The translations under genes were made by a program, and so were the position numbers. This document shows, one piece after another, positions 1-13,500 of a DNA stretch of 64,000 bases. How positions within the stretch are numbered: the stretch's first letter is position 1; each line of letters opens with the position of its first letter. The DNA is from Crambe crambe. Its lineage: Eukaryota; Porifera; Demospongiae; Poecilosclerida; Crambeidae. The stretch is taken from contig OZ004586.1 of NCBI GenBank assembly GCA_963924555.1, positions 6,282,501-6,346,500 on the forward strand, in the 5' to 3' direction. Below the pieces are notes generated by a model, which made no database searches, had not been told where the DNA came from, and saw only the letters and a program-made list of their open reading frames with translations.

Positions 1-27
1 GTCTGTCTGTCTGTTACAATAGGAATG

Positions 28-130
28 ATATGGGGATCCCCTAGTTTCAGGGACCCCCATCCCCATATCACTATAGATACATATAGGGCTGAGGGGTCCC
101 CATATAACTAGGCCCCATGGGCTCTTAATC
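28..130. repeat. GGGG/CCCC palindromic dispersed repeat, copy 1
   Basis: Text such as atatggggatcccctag and accccatccccatatcac; G-runs and C-runs alternate and can fold. Related copies lie at about 700-815, 37285-37400, 38435-38520 and 39298-39340. Confidence 0.6.
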
Positions 131-699
131 ACTAGGGACATGGGAATGAGCATAGTGACTTAGATACCCTCAAATTATTGTTGTTATTTTCGTTGCTGTT
201 GTTATAATTACAACAATACATAATTCATGTACTACGTAGCTAGATACTAAGTTTCAGAAGAATGATAGTCAATGTCCAAATCAAATGTAGTTGCTTGGTA
301 GCTACTGTATCTATTCTCATGGCAAATACGTAGGTGTATCTTCTTGGCCACTCCACTCTGGCATTATTATACATTTAAAGAAGAGCTTCGTCCTCACCGT
401 TGTCATGCAATGTATATAGCTATGGTAATAGCTACTCTGATCATATCTAGCATTGTAGAATTGATCAGCTGCTCAGCTTCATTCTGCATCGCTAGCCTTG
501 GTCTCCAAGATGACCAGAATCAAAAAATATTTGCGTAAACCGTGCTTTGTTCACCCTAGCAAATTCAAGAAGTCAAGTATAGCTAGTCCTTGATAGCAGA
601 GTAGGAACACTGAGAAGCCATTAGTACAAACATAGTTACAAACCAGGTGGATCTACACACTATTTTTAAGAGGCTATGTGCGCGCATGATCTATGAGTA

Positions 700-815
700 T
701 GTGGCCCTATCACTAGGGAAGCCCCTAACCACTAGTACTTTATGGACCCCATGGGGGCCCTATTTCACTAGTGATGTGGAAATGGGGGTCCCTAGAACTA
801 GGGGGTCCCTATATT
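700..815. repeat. GGGG/CCCC palindromic dispersed repeat, copy 2
   Basis: Contains ccctatcactaggga, ccccatgggggccc and gtccctagaactaggggg, the same family as 28-130. Confidence 0.6.
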
Positions 816-1364
816 ACTCATACACTGGAGCCAGCGGCTCTTAGCTACTACACTTCAACTTCAGTCTCAATGATGTCTAGACGATGCTCTTGAGTGTTTA
901 ATTTGAGCAGATTTTTGGAAAAAGGCTTTATTACAGAAAGAAGGGCACGATTCCTGTAGATTCCAGTAGTCTCGCGTAGCTGAAGGAAAGGGTCTGGGAA
1001 CATGCAATACTGGTGCTAGGAGTGTGAGCTGATGTAAGATGACGTCATCCGACTGTGCGCATGTGCACCAACGTAACCTGATCCAGATCAGAGTCAACAA
1101 AAGCTTGAAATCTATAGGGCTCCTTCCCCTGGAGTCATCTTGGCTGGAGCTGTCTTGTGAAGAAGACTATTTAGCTATACTGTGCTCCAGCAGCTACACC
1201 TCCAGCTCCTACAACTCCTTTTCATCTGTGTGTCTCTTCGGCAGTCATAGCCTAAGTTCTGAGCAGCAGAAGTAGCTGCTTGCTAGAGACTCCATTTTGA
1301 TCGATCAAGGCTTTGTCTTCCTATGCTTCATGACCTTATGGAATTTATTAACCACCTGTTCTTT

Positions 1365-1770
1365 ACCAAAAGTGGACACTGGACCAGGTCCACTTTTTTG
1401 GACAAAATTGGACTAGGTCCACTTTTGGCAAGGAAGGTCCACTTTTGACAGAAAACCCTGGTCCATTTTTAATGCCAAAATTGGACCAGGGGTCCAGTCC
1501 ACTTTTGGCATGACAGTTCATGCCACCCCAAAGGGGAAAAAGTGAACCCAGTCTAGCTAGAGTTTCACTGCCAAAATCTCAGCAGGTCCATTTTTGGCAA
1601 GGGAAAAGTGGACCCGGTCCAGAAAATCTTGGCTGCATGTACCCCACCCTCCTGGTCCAGTTTCACTACCATGAGCTCGACAGTCCATTTTTGGCAAGGG
1701 AAAATAGTGGATCCAGTCCAGTTTTTCACTGCCAAAATCTTGGCAGGTCTGGGGAAAAAGTGGACCTGAT
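1365..1770. repeat. GTCCACTTTTGGC-type short repeat cluster
   Basis: At least ten variants of ggtccacttttggca and its complement (aaagtggacc) within 400 bases, in both orientations, so the region can fold strongly. A smaller related patch is at about 3015-3080. Confidence 0.75.
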
Positions 1771-3327
1771 TCTCAGCAGGAAAAGTGCATGGATTACCCC
1801 ATCCTCCTCCCAATAGTAATAAGCATATAATCATATGCTAAGTCTATTGAAGTTTGTTAAGTTATCTTTTTCCTTTTGTACTTAGGACGGTATAACTGCA
1901 TGCTATAAAATAAAACTTATGTATACGCTAGCTAGGACATGACCACAGATATGTTATTTGGAATATTAGCTAGCACACGGAACCACTGATCACATCCATC
2001 ACACTATACCTTCTTCCCATCTTCTTGTTGTCTGCAGTAGCAGAATAGAGCGATCACATTTCTTGGTCTTTTGTGTATTCTATGTCTAAGGAATGCTCTA
2101 TTTAAACAGTAAGGTATAAACTGCATACCTATACTGTTTACAGGGAACATTCCTGTGGTGTAAAGTACACACTTTTGTTTTTAAAGTGAACTGAAGAGAC
2201 CAGACTAAATTCAACACAAATCAGTGCTAAATGCTCTTTTTTTGGCCTATATTCTATTCTGCAGTGCTCCCCCAGCAGACCCACTATTCTTGTTATAATA
2301 TTATAGTAGCCTATTATTTTCAACACTAGCTATATATCAAAATGTCATGAAAGAGTACTTTTAGAACTGTGCATAGCATTAAAGATGTACAATTTTCTTG
2401 CTGATCCTCAAAAGGATGCTTTTAAAATCTCAATCAGAATGCACACACCAATATCAATTTTGTGCAAAGTCAAGATGCCAGCACTTGACAATCAGACAAG
2501 GGCTAGGGAGGAGTGAGGTTATAGTAGCTATAATAATAAATGCAGCCTATTTTCTCAGCCTATTATGCTGGGATTCCAGTGAGGCCCTATTATTCCCATT
2601 ATTATGCTAGCATATTAGCCCCATGCCTATAAATCAGAAGCTTGAATACATTCAAGAAAAACCACAAGCAGATGACTTAACCACACGAGTTATGAATGTA
2701 TTCCACACTTGGTGCATGGGAGTGATGTACATAGCTACAGTCCATAAGGTGACTTCTTCAGGAGTATCAGCCAAGCTAGCTAGCTACAAGCATAAGCACC
2801 TATGAAAAATCAGGTCTTACCCCGCTCTTCGTTCTTGAAGAAAAGAACTCCTTTTGTACATTGCTTTCTTTCTTATAACTATTTTTTTTGTCTTCTCTGA
2901 GTCTGGAGGATAGCACAGCTCAGACTTTTAAATAGCTTTGTACAAGAAAGCTGTGTCAACCAGGTTGTACAGAGCGCTTGATATGTGTGCATGCCTGGAT
3001 CATTTTTTGTCAAGGAGGTCCACTTTTTTCTTGGAAAAAAATGGACACCTGTCCAATTTTTTCCCCGGTCCAAATTTTTCATGACAATCCAACTAAGAGT
3101 ATTGGCACATGATTGTGTATTTTTGCATATTATTCTGTCCATACTATACTGTACATAGATACGTAGCTACTATAACATATGGAGTTGCATGCCCTCTCCC
3201 TCTACATGGTTGATATACTCATTTATATGCTTCTCAGAGGGTCCATTAATTACGAGAGGTCCACTGAGGTCATGTGAATCAAACACTGCTGAGGCACCAG
3301 ACTTAACTTGTTCATTTCATTATACAG

Positions 3328-4532
3328 TGCAAATTACTTCAAATGATGCCAGTGGGAGAACTGAGAAAATGATTATAAAAATATGTGGATCTCAGGGAAG
3401 TAGTTTTCTTTCCTCTACTGATATCAGTGAGATATCCACTTGTGTCTTCAGAAATGTAAGAGTTACTTTCCTATAGTGATGTTAATAATAATAATGTGAA
3501 CTTTATAGGGACCAATAAAGTATCCTAAATAACAGAGGCTTTTGCATTTTAGCTAACTAGCTATGTAGTTATGTGCATGGCTAATATAATGTGCACAATG
3601 GTTTAGTGACACTGTTTTCCACACATAACTTTCCATCCATAGGACTTAACTGTGATACACAATTTTCAAAACTTCCACTCGTTTTATCTACCTATATCCA
3701 TCACGTCTCCACAAACAGTACTTATTTTCAGGTTAGTGTATACGTAATTGGCAGTGTCAACCCTCTCCTTATAGTAAGCCTCAGTGTGCACATACACAGC
3801 AAAGAGTACCTATGTACCTCATATGTACATTATGTGCACAGTATAATAACTTCTCAAGATCTCCTTGTAGCAGCTAAATCTATCAGCAACATGTAATCAA
3901 TTATGATCTCTTGATTTTTTATATGTGGATTTTCAAATATTAAATGCTTTCTCCAAGAGCTATGATATACTTTTGCTCACCTTGGACTTTTTGAGAGAGA
4001 TCTGTGTAGAAAATAGATAGACCTAGCTAGTATATAGATGGCAAGAGAACGTAAAATGGCAATTAGAGCAGTTAATTTATGGTTCTAGGCACATGATCAA
4101 CAGTAACACATGCAAACATGAGCATAAAGATTTAATTAAATTCACATAATATTATATTGAGGCTTATGCACCCTGTGAGTATGACATTCAATGTTTCCCC
4201 TCATGCATAATCATAATTTTATTATCATGCCTGTCTAAGTTATGTGGCTAATTCCTTCTTCAAATTGCAGCATTGTTGTCAAACGGAGTGTGAAATATCA
4301 AAGCAGTGGCATATTATCTCTCAACAGTGGTCAATACCAGGTCTATAATTATTCTAGATATGAGATAAGCAGGAGGTGCTTGCATCATGAGGATATGAAA
4401 TAGCTACATAGTGTTTAAAAGTAAAGTATTATACTGTAAATATGTTTGAAGTTGCAACTTTTAAACTGCAGGAAAGCAACAACCAACATCATGTGGGTAC
4501 CTACAAAAAAGCAGCAAGGAGAGTAGCACGAG
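3328..4532 (+). CDS. Gene A N-terminal unknown ectodomain (4 exons)
   Basis: Exons 3328-3455, 3643-3731, 4271-4340 and 4472-4532. The first enters in phase 1 and continues from an exon ending ...NQK in the paralogues. Reading across splice phases gives [13 protein letters not shown], then [32 protein letters not shown], and [15 protein letters not shown]. The second exon is also open in another frame, but only the DLTV frame joins the exons on both sides, and it does so in A, B and C. Alternating hydrophobic strands suggest a beta-rich fold. I do not recognise the family. A basic KKAARRVAR stretch precedes the propeller and might be a processing or heparin-like site (inference). Confidence 0.7.
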
Positions 4533-7500
4533 GTAAATTCAGGAGATAATCGTGCAGAAATATGTTTTGCAGTGCCTTTCTATAGTACACTAATATAGCT
4601 ATGATTACTATCAGGTAGTGATTGTTCCTTGGTGTAGAGGTAGTCACTCAATTATAGCTAAGGATACATGCATAAAAAATTAAGTTTCAAACAATTTTAT
4701 TGAAGCATACATGGCATGTAACAATTAATGGCTATTTTGATTAGCATTCTAGCTAAATTTTGGGTCTGTCATATTTAGTACCTTCTTACAGCTGTTCCTG
4801 AGAACAGATACTTTCTAGTAGCTACCGGAAATGCCATCTCAAGAGTTAGTCTTGATGGACTGCGATACCAAGTCCTTGTCAGCAATCTTTCAAATGCAGT
4901 TGCTGTGGATTATGATTATAGGTACGTACGCATTAAAAAATCAATTCAACTGACCACACCTATTGTCAACAGAAGAAATTTCTTCATTGACAGACTTAAA
5001 CTTTAGCTACTCTTTTTTACTTATGGTAGGAATGGCTTCATATTCTGGACAGATACTTCTAGTGGTTTTATTATGAGATCAAATTTAGATGGATCATCTG
5101 TGCTAAGAGTGCTGAGAGGATTAATCAGGCCAGGTTAGTCATGAGATAAGTCAAATCCCTATCTTGCCCAGGTGCATAAGTTTATTAAATTTTTATTAGC
5201 TAGTTATTACTTTTAAAATAATCTTAGTTATAACTGTTGAAAATTTTAGATGGTCTTGCCTTCAATTGGCTGACGAATAGGCTATACTTCACGGATGAAG
5301 TAGCATCTTTTGTGGGTGTTGTCGACTTTGTTGCATTAAATGTCACAATTCTTTTTACGACTGGAGCAAATACACGACCTCGTGCTATAGTTTTGGATCC
5401 ATTTGCTGGGTAACTCAGGGTGTATGTCAGTGTTAAAATATTGATATAATCCTGTTTCATAGTTTAATGTACTTTACTGACTGGGGCAGTGTGGGACGCA
5501 TTGAGAAAGCATCACTGACTGGAGCAAATAGAACTGTCATCCACAACACCAACCTAGTCTGGCCCAATGCCCTCACCCTGGACATTCCAACACAGACTCT
5601 CTACTGGGCAGATGCTAGTCTGGACAAAGTGGAGAAATCTAATGTAGATGGACGAAACAGAATTCTACTGGCTCAGCTAGGAGTTGTTCATCCATTTGGC
5701 ATTGTGTTTGCCAACAATACCCTATATTTCACTGATTGGTCAGACAACACCATCAGATACCTTAGTGCTAGAGGAGGAGTTGTGAGGAGTCTGCACTCTG
5801 TGACTGCATACTCCAACTCAACAATATTTGGAATTCAAATTGTTGGACCCCATGAACAAGTTGCAAGTTAGTAGTCATGAAATTAATCTCTATAGTGCAC
5901 AATCAAAGATCCTAAAGAGTATCCTCACAGTATAACTTTCACTAACTTTGTAGATAATGGTGCTTGTTCATCCAGTCCCTGTGATGCTAATGCTGCTTGT
6001 GCTGATTCTGATGGTTCATTTATCTGTACCTGTAATAGTGGATTCTCAGGAGATGGGTTAACTTGCCAAGGTATTTTAGCTACGTATAGCTACGTAGAAG
6101 TTTACGGAAATAGAACACTCAAGTATGAGGATTGACCTGATCAATGAATGATTATTCCTGTATACATATCCTTTGTGTACACTGTAGCTATAGTTACATA
6201 TAGTATTCATATAGAGTATTATCGACTATTAGCAATATTTGAAGATGAGTACTTTCTTGTTGCCACTCGGTCTTCAATTTCACGAGTTAGCTTGGATGGA
6301 CAACGCTATGAAGTCCTTATCAATAATCTTGTGAATTCTGTTGCAGTGGATTATGATTACAGGTAAGAGCACTATATAGCTAATTATTATGATCACTAGA
6401 AAACGCAATATGGAAGGTTATTTGAACTGAAATAACAACAGAATATTCTGCTGTGCATGTACTACTACATGTGATATGCATATAGCTACGTACTATAACA
6501 TTATCAAATAATAATACTCTTCTGTCATCTTGCCTTCTTATAGAACTGGAGCCATCTTTTGGACATGTACATCTAATGGCCTCATTATGCGATCAAACCT
6601 TAATGGATCAGCAGTTGCAATTATATTGAGAGGATTGATTAGGCCAGGTTAGTGCTAAATTAGCTGAACCTGGTACTATCATATTATGTGCATGCATTTT
6701 TGTATATTTTGTTTAGATGGTCTTGCTTTTGATTGGGTGCACAACTGGCTTTACTTTACCGATGAAGTACTGGACATTGTGGGAGCTGTTGATCCTGTGC
6801 GATCAAATTACACAATACTTATTAGAACTGGAGTCAATACAAAGCCTCGTGCAATAGTGGTGGATCCATTTGCTGGGTAATGAAGTACTTAAATTACACT
6901 TGAATATCTAGGTACAGTTTGTCATCAATGCATGCAAAAACAGTCTAATAAAAATTATTGTGCTCACTTGCCTCAATAATATAGAAAGCGGGTCTCTTGA
7001 TCCCTTCACTGGATGTACAAGCTAATATTAATATTCTTGTCCTGTTAGAATGATATACTTCACTGACTGGGGCAGTGTGGGACGCATTGAGAAGGCATCA
7101 CTGACTGGAGCAAATAGAACTGTCATCCACAATACTGGCCTAGTCTGGCCCAATGCCCTTACCCTGGACATTCCAACACAGACTCTCTACTGGGCAGATG
7201 CTAGTCTGGACAAAGTGGAGAAGTCGAGTGTGGATGGACAGAACAGAGTTATACTGGCTCAGCTAGGAGTTGTCCATCCATTTGGCATGGTGCTTGTCAA
7301 CAACACTCTGTATTTCACTGATTGGTCTGATAGCACTATCAGATATCTTAGTACCAGTGGAGGAGTCGTGAGGAGTCTGCACTCTGTGACAGTATACTCC
7401 AACTCAACGATATTTGGAATTCAAATTGTTGGACCACTTCAGCAGCCACTTCCAGGTAGAGCTACGTTACTTACAATGTAACTTCCTTGAGAATAATCCT

Positions 7501-10500
7501 TTGGCCAAATTCCTTCAGCCACTTCCTGGAAAATATAATCGTCCTGATATAATTGCAAAGCAGCATGCACTAGCGTTTTTCATTACCCCACATATTGGAC
7601 TCATCATAGTCCAATTTGCATTATGATTATAATTATGGCATAATTTATTATTATTGAATTACAGTATGTACACATTATGTATTAACTATTGTTATACTTC
7701 TGTGCAGTTAATGAGTGTGACTCTAATCCATGCCATGTTAATGCGACTTGTTCCAACAACATTGACTCTTTCAACTGCTCCTGCAATGCTGGATACACAG
7801 GAAATGGATTTGTCTGCCAAAGTACAGTCGAGTTAACATTATAAAAAGCAAAATTGCAGGCAAAATTGATTTTTTCATGTTATAGATTTTAATGAGTGTG
7901 CATCGAGTCCTTGTCATGTTAATGCTACATGTACTGACATCATTGGTTCTTATACATGTTCCTGCAACAGTGGATTCAGGGGAAATGGATCTTCTTGTGA
8001 AAGTATGATTGTAATAGCTTAAACTAACATCTGTTCAGGATCACAGTTGATTATTCGGGATAGTAATTGTAGGAAGATTAATTTAGGCTACATAGCCATG
8101 CAGGGGTGTATCCACAGAATTTCAAGTGGCCCGGTGTGCTTGTGTGTGGGATCACCATGCCGCACTCACCCACACCCTTATTAGAAGGAGTTTTGCTATG
8201 TTAATGTGATCATGATTCTTGAAGGTCATGGTATACACATAATCACTTAGCTAACTCTGCAGGCATGGGATAAAATTATAATAATTGGATAATAAAAGTG
8301 GTCCGGTGAAAACTGGACCAACCAGAGTGGTGGATACACCCCTGCCATGGGTGCCAGGTCTGGTCACTCTGCATGCATGGGACTGCTGCTGGTTAGCTAT
8401 ATAGCTGGCTGCTCTCTCTGTGAGTTGGTTCTTGGCTGCTAAATTCTGTTGAATACCATGCATGCACTGTGCTTACATATGCAGCATAAGCACTGTATAT
8501 ATGTATAGCACAAATTATAACCACATGTGCGATGGCCCAGGGGGAGTGACCCTTTCTAACAATGTTTTAACATTTTTGCTATTGGCATTCCTCTAGATAT
8601 CAATGAGTGTGGTTCTGATCCTTGTGACATCAATGCAATGTGTACTGACACTCATGGCTCTCATATCTGCACCTGCAATAATGGATTCACTGGAAATGGA
8701 TTTGCCTGTCAAAGTAAAGCTAAGTGTTTTCTAGCTAAATCCACGATGTTATATGCTTATATGAAATTTGTTTAGATATCAACGAATGTGACTCTAGTCC
8801 TTGTGATGCCAATGCCACATGTACTGACACCATTGGCTCCTATGGTTGTTCTTGTAATAATGGGTTCACAGGAGATGGACTTCGTTGTCATAGTAATTAG
8901 CTGCTCTTAGGACGAGCCAATTACGTACCATATTTTCTTAATTAAATGTATACGTATTAGATATTGATGAGTGCAGATCAAGCCCGTGTGACCTCAATGC
9001 AGTGTGTACTGACACCAATGGGTCCTATACCTGTGCCTGCAATGCTGGATTCACAGGAAATGGATTTCTATGTCAAGGTTGTACTAAACTATTATGATTG
9101 TGCAGTTCAATTCAGTTGGGCATGAGTTCCCTGTATACATAGTACATGGTAATTTGAATGAAAGCTTACATCATATACGTAAGTTTGGAGTCACTGACCA
9201 AAAACTCCAGACCTTATGGCCACTTTCAAAGTTTGCCTGAATTCAGAGTAATCTAAGAGCACTAGTCATTAATTGTCCTTTCATCCCATGAACTTTGTTA
9301 TGCTGTTATTATTATTTTTTTAATATGCAGTCATAGTTCCATTTGAAGACACTTATTTTCTCATTGGTTCACAAACCACTATCACAAGAGTTAGCTTAGA
9401 TGGACAGCGCTACCAAATTCTCGTCAATAATCTTGGGAATGCTGTTGCTATTGATTATGATTACAGGTAATTCATTTCTTGTGCATTAAATGCAGCTGGG
9501 TAAATGAAGCACCAATAGTTATGCATGGGAATGCTTCATTTATGTTAGCTGGTAAAGCCTTTATCATAACAGTACATGCATCTGCCATCAGGTATGCACT
9601 GCTTGTGCATACGCGAGATTTTACAAAATAGGATACGTAGTATCGTTATAATTTACCATCCATGTTATGGCCTGGGCTAGTATGTAATAGAATGGGTCAA
9701 CATCTACATGACTAGAGGCTCCAGAGGCTACCCATACTCACTGTTGTTAGGAATTAATGGCTATTTTACCTAGGAGATATTGAGAAGCATCAGGAGACCG
9801 TCTATATAGCTATGATGTGGCTGAGCCTACCTTTCTGAAAGCCTTTCTGAAATAAAATAAGAGACAGTAGCTATGCTAGAGAATCAAGAGAAGAAAGTAT
9901 CAGCTAGTCCATCGATTATCAGCTAGCTAACTCGTGGTCTATTGATCCTCATTTTTTGTCATCATTCTGCACATCTAGTTAAATAATTCATGCATGCACA
10001 AGCAGTGTATATTAGACCCTATATTTTAATTGGGCCTGGGCATGAGGCTATAAGTTCTAATATTATTCGTAGGAATGGCTTGATATATTGGACTGATAGT
10101 AGTCATGGTTTGATAATGAGATCAAATCTTAATGGGTCATCAGTTGCAACAATATTGAGAGGACTTGTTAGACCAGGTTAGTGCTGTAAATATAGTTAAT
10201 TAACTTCTCTGGATCATTATAAATTATATTGTAGATGGTCTTGCCTTTGACTGGATGGCTAATAAATTGTATGTCACTGATGAGATGTTAGATGTTATCA
10301 GTGTCTTGGATCTTGCTACTTCTAACTACACAGTACTTATTAGAACAGGATTTAATACAAGACCCCGTGCTATAGTGCTGGATCCATATGCTAGGTACAT
10401 TGCAATCAGTTACGTACTCCATAGATTTGAATTGGCTATTCAGGAACTGGTAGCTATAGGATTAATTTTTTTCCTTGAAGGGGGAAATTTTGTGTACGTA

Positions 10501-13500
10501 TGTATGTGGGATTCTGTGAGTTTTCAAGGTAAGGCTCTGGACTTTTGGGCATGCAATGTGTAAACTATAGCCTTATATTTAATTAAAACAGGTGATTTGC
10601 TTTTTGATAGTTTTATGATTGAGTGGGGTGGGGGTGGGGGTGGGTGGGAGAAGTCCCAGGTTTTCACCCCTGCCATTTTGAGATAAGACACTCCATTCTC
10701 TAGGAAAAAAATGGTGTAGCTATAAGATCCCCATGCATGATAATCTACTACTTAGCCACTGGCTGATATGTAGCTACTAAAATTAATGTAGTTGTTAGCT
10801 AACAAATATTCTTGTCCTGCTAGAATGATGTACTTTACTGACTGGGGCAGTGTGGGACGCATTGAGAAGGCATCACTGACTGGAGCAAATAGAACTGTCA
10901 TCCACAACACCAGCCTAGTTTGGCCCAATGCCCTCACACTAGACATTCCAACACAGACTCTCTACTGGGCAGATGCTAGTCTAGACAAAGTGGAGAAGTC
11001 TAATGTGAATGGACAGAACAGAGTTATACTGGCTCAGCTAGGAGTTGTCCATCCATTTAGTATTGTGTTTGTCAACAACACTCTGTATTTCACTGATTGG
11101 TCAGACAACACTATCAGATATCTTAGTGCTAGAGGAGGAGTTGCGAGGAATCTACACTCTGTGACTGCATACTCCAGCTCAACAATATTTGGAATTCAAG
11201 TCATTGGACCATTTCGACAGTTGATAGGTAATCAATGCTTTCTTGGTTTAAAGTCTTGACTAACTGTTGCAGCTATAATTATGTTATTTCTGTGTTCATA
11301 GATGTTGATGAGTGTAATTCTTATCCATGCCATGTCAATGCAACCTGCACCAACACCATTGGTGCTTTCAACTGTTCCTGTAATGCTGGATACAGAGGAG
11401 ATGGAATCAACTGTCAAAGTATATTTTCAGTGCCTATAAGCCTGTATTCAAGCTTGTAAAGAAAATCTTATCTCTTACAGATATCAATGAGTGTAGCTTT
11501 AATCCTTGTCACATCAATGCCACATGCAATGACACCCATGGTTCCTATCTCTGCACTTGTAATGAAGGTTTCAGAGGAGATGGATTCATTTGTCAATGTA
11601 TACTCATAATGCTATAATAGTATTATAGTATTTATACCTTCATCGCTTATTTTACAGACATCAATCAGTGTGTTTCCATGCGTCCTTGTCACATCAATGC
11701 CACATGTACTGATACACTAGGTTCCTTCGTCTGCACATGCAACAGTGGATTCACAGGAGATGGAGTGACTTGTCAAAGTAATGATAGCTATATTTGTTAC
11801 TGATACGTACCTTTTAAAAAGTACTTCTTTCAGATATCAATGAGTGTGCACTGAATCCATGTCACATCAATGCCACATGTACTGACACCCATGGTTCCTT
11901 CATCTGCACATGCAATAATGGATTCACAGGAGATGGATTAACTTGTCAAAGTAAAATTATCTATTGGACATAATTAATTTTGCAGTCTCTGATGATTTAA
12001 TCTTACAGATATCGATGAGTGTGTTTCCATGCGTCCTTGTCACATCAATGCCACATGTACTGATACACTGGGTTCCTTCATCTGCACTTGCAACAATGGA
12101 TTCACAGGAGATGGAGTGACTTGTCGAAGTAAAATTATCTATTGGGCATCATTAATTTTGCAGTCTCTGATGATTTAATCTTACAGATATTGATGAGTGT
12201 GTTTCTATGCGTCCTTGTCACATCAATGCCACATGTACTGATACACTGGGTTCCTTCATCTGCACATGCAACAATGGATTCACAGGAGATGGAGTGACTT
12301 GTCGAAGTAAAATTAATCTATCGGGTATCCAGAGGAGTAGCTACTATTGAGGCAACTGAGGCACTCGCCTCAGTGAAAAATTTAGGAAATTAGTACATGC
12401 TCAATAGAGAGGTTTGTATTGCCAGAGCATTGCTGGCCCTCTTTGTAGCACTTAAGAATTGGCTATGTACATCCCTGTTATAACTTAACTATCACCCCAA
12501 TTTTGCCTCAGTAAAATAAAAAACCTGACTACTCCCCTGGTATCATTAATTTTGCAGTCTCTGATGATTTAATCTTACAGATATTGATGAGTGTGTTTCT
12601 TTGCGTCCTTGTCACATCAATGCCACATGTACTGATACACTGGGTTCCTTCATCTGCACATGCAACAATGGATTCACAGGAGATGGAGTGACTTGTCGAA
12701 GTAAATTATATCAGCATCATTAATAATTTTGCAGTCTCTGATGATTTAATCTTACAGATATCAATGAGTGTGTTTCCATGCGTCCTTGTCATATCAATGC
12801 CACATGTACTGATACACTGGGTTCCTTCATCTGCACATGCAACAATGGATTCACAGGAGATGGATTGACTTGTCTAAGTATGATAAATACACTAAAAACA
12901 GTGTTATGTTCAGTCTATCTATCATCCATGCTGAATTGATGCTATAGGCCAGCTAGATTTCAGGCTATCCCTTTAACCTTTTTATTTATAGAAGAAATGT
13001 CTTGTGCTCACTTGTTGTGATTAGGATTAAAGTACCATAGCTACTACTGCTCGACTGTTTGTTTATACGTAGGCTGAGCCAATGCCAGTTAATACCAAGG
13101 ATATTATAGCCTAGAATTACATAGTAGGCTTGTCTTGCCCTTGTGCTCTATATCTTTGGGCTTCAGGTAATCCTCATACATAGGCATGCTTCAAGACCGT
13201 ATAGGAAGCAAAATTAAAGTGGGGTGTGGTTAGGGATGAGGTTAAGACCTTTGAGCAGCTTTGTGACTATCGTGACTACTTTTCCAGTCTGGTCCAGACA
13301 AAGCTATTTAGCATCATGGAGGGAAAAGACGAATTCAAATTACAATTCATGCTGTTGTCCTGGCCAAAAAAAGTGATGAGGCCATGGAATCAGTGGCCAC
13401 TGTGCTTCCCACAGCCCTGTGCTTTAACTAAGGCTGCTGCATATTAAACTAGATATAGAACCCCTGTGACACAAATGCCATGTGTACTGATACCAGTGGG

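Larger units (their letters stand above)
1..3327 (+). other. Upstream/intron 1 of gene A, no exon seen
   Basis: By comparison with B and C this is probably intron 1 of gene A. The last 150 bases match the sequence before the same exon in B and C. It holds GC-rich palindromic repeats (1-130; about 700-815) and GTCCACTTTT repeats (1365-1770; 3005-3080). The short ORFs have no supporting signal. Confidence 0.55.

Noticed and set aside
3591-3896. 101-residue ORF (MHNGLVTLF...) over an exon of gene A
   Set aside because: Its frame does not agree with the splice phases of neighbouring exons; the exon is read as DLTVIH.
13226-13447. 73-residue ORF (MVRDEVKTF...) present twice
   Set aside because: Lies in an intron and is doubled only because the 1366-bp block is duplicated; no other support.
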